Assembly: GCA_964415045.1 (NCBI GenBank)
Contig: CAYPZL010000136.1
Span: 1-15,908 of the forward strand
Reading direction: 5' to 3'
DNA: 15,908 nucleotides
Source: CAYPZL01 sp964415045
Lineage (GTDB): Bacteria; Planctomycetota; Phycisphaerae; Sedimentisphaerales; Anaerobacaceae
Below are positions 12,293 to 15,908 of the stretch, one piece after another. Position numbers and translations under genes: made by a program. The first letter of the stretch is position 1. Every line of letters starts with the position of its first letter. The notes under the pieces were generated by a model, which worked only from the letters and a program-made list of their open reading frames with translations, did no database searches and had not been told where the DNA came from.

Positions 12293-14752
12293 ATGGGAAG
12301 GACCCGCTGGCTGACAGTCTGGTTGTTCGTTCTGGCACCGGCCGTCGCGCGCGCCATGGTCTGGGACTTTGAAAAGGACCTGTCGGGCTGGTGGCCCCGT
12401 TCGGCGACGGTGGAGCTGACGCGCAGCGCCACCGTCGGCGCCGCCGGGTCGAGCCGGGCCAGCCTCCGCGTCCGCGGATACATCGAGGGCGGTTGGAACT
12501 ACACGCTGTCGGACCGGGCCCCGATGCGCGAAGGGCAGCGGTATCGCCTCTCGGCCTGGGTCCGCGTCGATTCGGCCGGGGCGCACACGCCCATGCCCTA
12601 CCTCAAGTGCGAGTTCGTCGCCCAACGCGACGGCGGCACCCCGGGACGGGCCACCACGGACCGGTACAACAACACCCGGATGGGACGCTGGCAGCGGCTC
12701 TCGTGCGAATTCGACGCGCCCGCCGGCATCGCGCACGCCGTGGTCGCCCTGGAAAAGGGAACGTCCGACCTCACCGAGATCGACGCCTACGTTGACGATG
12801 TCACGCTCACGCCCATCGAAGCGGACTCGGTCTTTACGCAGTTCAGGCTCACCGAGGTCACCGCCGCTGCCGAAGCGATGCGAGGCCTGCACCCGCGTCT
12901 CTACCTGACCGATGAGCGCCTCGTCGCGCTGCGTCAGGCGATTCAGACCACGCATGCGTCGATCTGGCTCGAGGTCCGGGCGCTGGCCGACGAGGCCGTC
13001 CTGGAAGGCCCGCCCGCGTATGTGGCGACCGATCCGTACCGCGACGACGAGCAGCTCTGGCAGCGACGGGTCGGCAACGCGCTGCCTTATCTCGCGCTGG
13101 CCTATCGTTTGACGGGACAGAAGCAGTATCTGGAGGCCGTTCGCGAATGGGCCGACGCCTGCTGCGGTTACCCGACGTGGGGCACGGGATCTCTGGACGG
13201 CATGGACCTGGCCGCGGGCCATCAGTTGTTCGGCCTGGCCCTGGCCTACGACTGGTGTCACTACGATCTCGACAAGGCGACGCTTGGGCGGATCCGCGAG
13301 ACGATGCTCCGGCGGGGCGACGCCATGTTTCAGGCCGCAGCCTCCGGGCAAGCATGGTGGCACCGGCTCTACTTGCAGAACCATCTCTGGGTCAACGTCT
13401 GCGGCCTGGGGACCGCGGGCCTGGCCCTGTGCGACGAGTTCGACGAGGCAGGCCTCTGGGCGGGCCTAGCCGTGACCAAGCTCACAGCGACCCGCGACGC
13501 CCTCGGCCCGGATGGGGCCAGTCACGAGGGGCTCGGTTACTGGGAATACGGCGCCGAGTACCTGCTGAAATTCAGTGACCTGGCCGAGGATGTGCTGGGG
13601 ATCGACCTGTACGACAGTCCGTGGTGGTCGAACACGGCCAAGTACTGCCTGTACCTGTCGCTGCCACGCGCCGCGTGGACGCCTCGCGATTGCCTCGTGG
13701 ATCTCGCCGACAGCCCGCGCTACCACTGGTACGGCCCGGACCACATCCTCCGGCATCTGGCCCGGCGGTATCACGACGGGCACGCCCAGTGGCTCGCCCG
13801 CCAGATCGACGAAGCGAACCTCGACGCGCCCGGCGCGAGCTGGCTGAACCTTCTCTGGCACGATCCCTCCATCCCCGCCAAACACCCCGGCGCGCTGCCT
13901 ACCGTCCACTGGTTCGACGATGTGGGCATCGTCTCGGCCCGTTCCGACTGGTCGGGCGACGAGGCCCTGATGGTCTTCAAATGCGGGCCGTTCATCGGGC
14001 ACAAGGCGATTGAGGAGTTCTCCTACGATCCCGGCGGCGGACACGTCCATCCCGACGCGGGCCACTTCGTCCTCTTCGCCGGCGGCCAGTGGCTCCTCCG
14101 CGACAACGGCTACCGCAGCAACCGGACCGACGAGCACAACACGCTCCTGGTCAACGGCTGCGGCCAGCTCGGCGAGGGCGACGCCTCGTTCGTCGGCAGT
14201 CAGTGCCTCGCGGTCCGGGCCCGGCCGCGCATCAAGGCTGTTGTCACCAACCCGCAGTTCGACCACGTCGCCGGCGATGTCACCGAGGCCTATCCCAGGG
14301 ACCTGGGCCTGAAGCGCTTCGTCCGCCACCTGCTGTGGCTCAAGCCCAACGTCCTGCTCGTGCTCGACGAGGTCCTCTGCGACCGGCAACGCAACCTGGA
14401 GCTTCGCTTTCACCCCGAGAGCGATGTCGGCGAGACGTACGGCGGGGGGTACCTCATGTACGGCGACCGCAGCACGCTGCGCATTGAGCCGCTCACGCCG
14501 GAACAGGTCCTCATCGACATGCACGACCCTGCCGTCGAGGGCCGTGACAGCGCCGAGGCCGGCCTGTTTGCCCTACGCTTCCGGACCCGCCGCAAGCACT
14601 GGCGAAACGCCACCGCCATCTCCTGGGCACGCATCGGTCTCCAGCCCGCCGCCGTCCAATTAGCCGAGGCCGGCGACCTCTGGACCTTCTCCCTTCCCGA
14701 AAAGACCATCCTCTTCGACTGGACCACCGGCAAGGCCGCCATCAAGCCCTGA
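12293..14752 (+). CDS. Exported heparinase II/III-family polysaccharide lyase with N-terminal carbohydrate-binding-like domain
   Basis: The 819-residue product starts with a signal peptide (MGRTRWLTVWLFVLAPAVARA) and GGAGG 6 bases upstream fixes the start. Residues ~22-165 form a CBM4/9- or CenC-like beta-sandwich (VWDFEKDLSGWW, YRLSAWVRVDS, DAYVDDVTLTP). An alpha-toroid domain follows (~200-540), with RLYLTDERL, LYLQNHLWVN (N363, H364) and SHEGLGYWEYGAEY (410-423), the layout of heparinase II/alginate lyase enzymes. The C-terminal beta-domain (~555-815) carries GGGHVHPDAGHF (H584, H586, H591) and LLRDNGYRSN, the Hepar_II_III signature. These enzymes cut uronic-acid polysaccharides by beta-elimination. 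Candidate catalytic residues are N363, H364, H411 and Y416, inferred without structure. The polymer is unknown; the nearby sulfatase operon hints at a sulfated glycan. It is monocistronic as far as can be seen. Confidence 0.9.
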   Translation: MGRTRWLTVWLFVLAPAVARAMVWDFEKDLSGWWPRSATVELTRSATVGAAGSSRASLRVRGYIEGGWNYTLSDRAPMREGQRYRLSAWVRVDSAGAHTPMPYLKCEFVAQRDGGTPGRATTDRYNNTRMGRWQRLSCEFDAPAGIAHAVVALEKGTSDLTEIDAYVDDVTLTPIEADSVFTQFRLTEVTAAAEAMRGLHPRLYLTDERLVALRQAIQTTHASIWLEVRALADEAVLEGPPAYVATDPYRDDEQLWQRRVGNALPYLALAYRLTGQKQYLEAVREWADACCGYPTWGTGSLDGMDLAAGHQLFGLALAYDWCHYDLDKATLGRIRETMLRRGDAMFQAAASGQAWWHRLYLQNHLWVNVCGLGTAGLALCDEFDEAGLWAGLAVTKLTATRDALGPDGASHEGLGYWEYGAEYLLKFSDLAEDVLGIDLYDSPWWSNTAKYCLYLSLPRAAWTPRDCLVDLADSPRYHWYGPDHILRHLARRYHDGHAQWLARQIDEANLDAPGASWLNLLWHDPSIPAKHPGALPTVHWFDDVGIVSARSDWSGDEALMVFKCGPFIGHKAIEEFSYDPGGGHVHPDAGHFVLFAGGQWLLRDNGYRSNRTDEHNTLLVNGCGQLGEGDASFVGSQCLAVRARPRIKAVVTNPQFDHVAGDVTEAYPRDLGLKRFVRHLLWLKPNVLLVLDEVLCDRQRNLELRFHPESDVGETYGGGYLMYGDRSTLRIEPLTPEQVLIDMHDPAVEGRDSAEAGLFALRFRTRRKHWRNATAISWARIGLQPAAVQLAEAGDLWTFSLPEKTILFDWTTGKAAIKP

Positions 14753-15145
14753 CGCCCCGAAAGCCGCCATCCGGCCAACCCACTTCCGCCCTAATTCACT
14801 TGTCAATGCAAATCTCGCAAATACCCCATTATGGGCAGTCTGTCCGCTGTCAGGTTTCTCCATTGTGATATTGGCTTCGTTTGTCGTGCCCGCTGCGCCC
14901 AATTGGGTTTGTTTGTCATTCCGTGTTCCCGGCGGCCCGAATCCCCAATCGTCCGGCCCCTGCGCAAAGCGCGGAAAATGGCGTCGATTCACGGGTCGGA
15001 CGGAGGATTTCCCGCGCGTCGGCTTCCTGGGGATATGGGCTTCGAAGTCCATGATCTGTTGTTCGTCACTTCCATTCCAACCAGAGCATCGTTGTTTTAT
15101 ATATACCGGATGTTCTCCGGGCCGTCAAGGAAGAACCCGGCATTT

Positions 15146-15177
15146 TGTCATTGCGAGCGTAGCGAAGCAATCTCCCG
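15146..15177 (+). repeat. TGTCATTGCGAGCGnAGCGAAGCAATCTC-type dispersed repeat
   Basis: The segment reads TGTCATTGCGAGCGTAGCG followed by AAGCAATCTCCCG. It closely matches a short imperfectly palindromic repeat seen in many unrelated bacterial genomes, known for giving spurious peptides such as CHCERSEAIS; that peptide is indeed encoded here in one frame. ATTGC and GCAAT form its outer arms. Origin and function are unsettled; it may be non-autonomous and mobile. Confidence 0.75.
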
Positions 15178-15204
15178 GCTCTTGGGTCCCGGCTCCCGAG
15201 TAAC

Positions 15205-15240
15205 GGGGCACGGACGACGGGGTACGGACCACGGACCGCG
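15205..15240 (+). repeat. ACGG-rich 14-bp degenerate tandem repeat
   Basis: GGGGCACGGACGAC (15205-15218) is followed directly by GGGGTACGGACCAC (15219-15232), identical at 12 of 14 positions, and then by the partial unit GGACCGCG. It starts about 28 bases after the dispersed repeat and may belong to the same intergenic element. Confidence 0.5.
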
Positions 15241-15270
15241 AAATTCCCGCGTGCAATCCCCGTGTTGGGG

Positions 15271-15279
15271 TGGTAGAAT
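15271..15279 (+). promoter_or_regulatory. Possible extended -10 promoter for the small membrane-protein genes
   Basis: TGG precedes TAGAAT (15274-15279), an extended -10 matching 5 of 6 consensus bases. No -35 box is convincing. The leader to the ATG at 15449 would be ~160 bases. Confidence 0.28.
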
Positions 15280-15448
15280 GACAGTCGCAACGGGACAAAG
15301 CCGCCGGCGTGAGACCAGCGGCCGGAAACTGTGATGTGCGGTAGCGCGGAGCAATGCGATAGTTGCGCTCGAAAGTGACGTGTGATCGCGTTTCGCTGTC
15401 GGCTGCAGGTGCCGGCGTGAGCCAACGAATAATTCGTAGGGGACTGAT

Positions 15449-15625
15449 ATGGATGTCGTGGAGAAGATCTCCTACATCATGTGTGCCTTTGGTGGCCTTT
15501 GGATTTTGCTGCTTCAATACGGGATTCTGGTGCGAAAGAAAGACGAGCCCAACAGGGCCCTGAGATGGATTGGATACGGGCTCCTGGTCTCGGGCATTGT
15601 CTTGCTGGCGCAGGCTTGCCTTTAG
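15449..15625 (+). CDS. 58-residue small membrane protein with two transmembrane segments
   Basis: A short ORF encodes MDVVEKISYIMCAFGGLWIL at its N-terminus and ends in LLAQACL. AGGGGA lies about 5 bases before the ATG, giving translation support. Two hydrophobic stretches (~8-28 and ~41-58) are joined by a basic/charged loop (VRKKDEPNRALRW), so a hairpin with the loop on the cytoplasmic side is predicted by the positive-inside rule. I do not recognise the family. It is followed after 52 bases by another small two-segment membrane protein on the same strand, and the pair may be co-transcribed. It is too small to be an obvious transporter or enzyme. Confidence 0.6.
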   Translation: MDVVEKISYIMCAFGGLWILLLQYGILVRKKDEPNRALRWIGYGLLVSGIVLLAQACL

Positions 15626-15677
15626 GGATATTGTAACCGCTTGACTGACCCGGATTGCTGAGGACGAGGTTTGCGAA

Positions 15678-15890
15678 ATGACGAAACAGAAGCCGGTTTC
15701 CTGGAAACGTATGTTACTTCTCATGGCCTCTGGTGTGCCAGTGTGTTTGTTCTTGTTGTTCGTGCTACGTCGGGAACGAGGCTGTCTACACTATCTCGAT
15801 ATAGTGGCAGTCGTCACCGCATTTCTCGGGTGTTGTTTTGTCGCGGTCGTTACTAAACATAAATCCGTAATCCACCGGCTATGCCGGTGA
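15678..15890 (+). CDS. 70-residue small membrane protein with two transmembrane segments
   Basis: GAGG lies 8 bases before the ATG of this 70-residue ORF. The N-terminus is basic (MTKQKPVSWKR), followed by a first hydrophobic segment (~12-30, MLLLMASGVPVCLFLLFVL), a basic loop (RRERG), a second segment (~40-58, IVAVVTAFLGCCFVAVV) and a basic tail (TKHKSVIHRLCR). Four cysteines are present. No family is recognised. The AT-richer codon use differs from the upstream catabolic genes, which could mean a recently acquired gene or simply a small hydrophobic protein. Its placement after the 58-residue membrane protein suggests a functional pair, but there is no sequence similarity that I can see beyond topology. 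Confidence 0.55.
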   Translation: MTKQKPVSWKRMLLLMASGVPVCLFLLFVLRRERGCLHYLDIVAVVTAFLGCCFVAVVTKHKSVIHRLCR

Positions 15891-15908
15891 GAATTGAAAA
15901 GGCTCTGC

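Larger units (their letters stand above)
14753..15448. other. ~700-bp region without a convincing gene
   Basis: This stretch is less coding-like than its surroundings. It contains a dispersed repeat (15146-15177), an ACGG-rich tandem (15205-15240), an extended -10 element (15271-15279) and an 11-bp direct repeat (GCCGGCGTGAG at 15303-15313 and 15411-15421). ORFs on either strand have no ribosome binding site or recognisable domain. No clear terminator follows the lyase gene. Confidence 0.6.

Noticed and set aside
11967..12314. 115-codon plus-strand ORF just before the heparinase-like gene
   Set aside because: No ribosome binding site, no recognisable features and it runs into the real gene in another frame; the region looks like promoter and leader.
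12104..13384. 426-codon minus-strand frame opposite the heparinase-like gene
   Set aside because: Antisense shadow; the plus-strand frame carries the signal peptide, domains and ribosome binding site.
14660..15052. 130-codon minus-strand ORF after the heparinase-like gene
   Set aside because: Overlaps the end of the confident lyase gene and has no domain or start site.
15205..15240. CRISPR-like short repeats
   Set aside because: Units are directly adjacent with no spacers, degenerate and only about two and a half copies.
15125..15724. 199-codon minus-strand ORF over the repeat region
   Set aside because: It includes the typical spurious translation of the dispersed repeat and overlaps both small membrane genes.

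Overview
The window is GC-rich, gene-dense bacterial DNA. I infer a chromosomal fragment of a Planctomycetota or related PVC-group heterotroph, perhaps Phycisphaerae-like. The basis is gene content: a CotH/lamin-tail exoprotein, Tat-exported Gfo/Idh/MocA and sulfatase proteins, a DUF6807 (PmoA-family) protein, an exported heparinase II/III-like enzyme and a beta-propeller beside a housekeeping gene. No rRNA or other taxonomic marker is present, so lineage is an inference. I see no tRNA, rRNA, CRISPR array, transposase or phage gene.

Layout. (1) 1-3034, minus: a large secreted CotH-kinase/lamin-tail protein cut by the left edge, with a good sigma70-type promoter at 3142-3171. (2) 3168-3916, minus: an exported CinA/MoCF-domain protein overlapping a 48-residue ORF by ATGA. 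(3) 4157-8513, plus: a three-gene catabolic operon, namely a Tat-signal Gfo/Idh/MocA oxidoreductase, a DUF6807 protein and a sulfatase fused to HEAT-like repeats. It has a near-consensus promoter (4032-4059) and a terminator-like hairpin with a T-run inside its leader (4107-4140), which suggests attenuation. (4) 8514-8657: a convergent junction with a perfect 10-bp inverted repeat and a dispersed-repeat remnant. (5) 8658-11847, minus: purH, a secreted PQQ-type beta-propeller and an unrecognised 98-residue protein, apparently one transcript from a promoter at 11900-11928. (6) 12293-14752, plus: an exported CBM-like plus heparinase II/III-like polysaccharide lyase. (7) 14753-15448: about 700 bp without a convincing gene, holding a TGTCATTGCGAGCG...-type dispersed repeat and a short ACGG-rich tandem. 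(8) 15449-15890, plus: two small tandem membrane proteins (58 and 70 residues), each with two predicted membrane segments.

How it fits together. The plus-strand enzymes (oxidoreductase, DUF6807, sulfatase, heparinase-like lyase) suggest breakdown of a sulfated, probably uronic-acid-containing polysaccharide outside the cytoplasm: lyase cleavage, desulfation, then oxidation or rearrangement of the released sugars. No SusC/D-like or other transporter is in the window. I found no clear new defence or mobile system. The observations most worth a second look are the operon leader hairpin, the exported stand-alone CinA domain with its coupled mini-ORF, the purH/beta-propeller linkage and the small membrane-protein pair.
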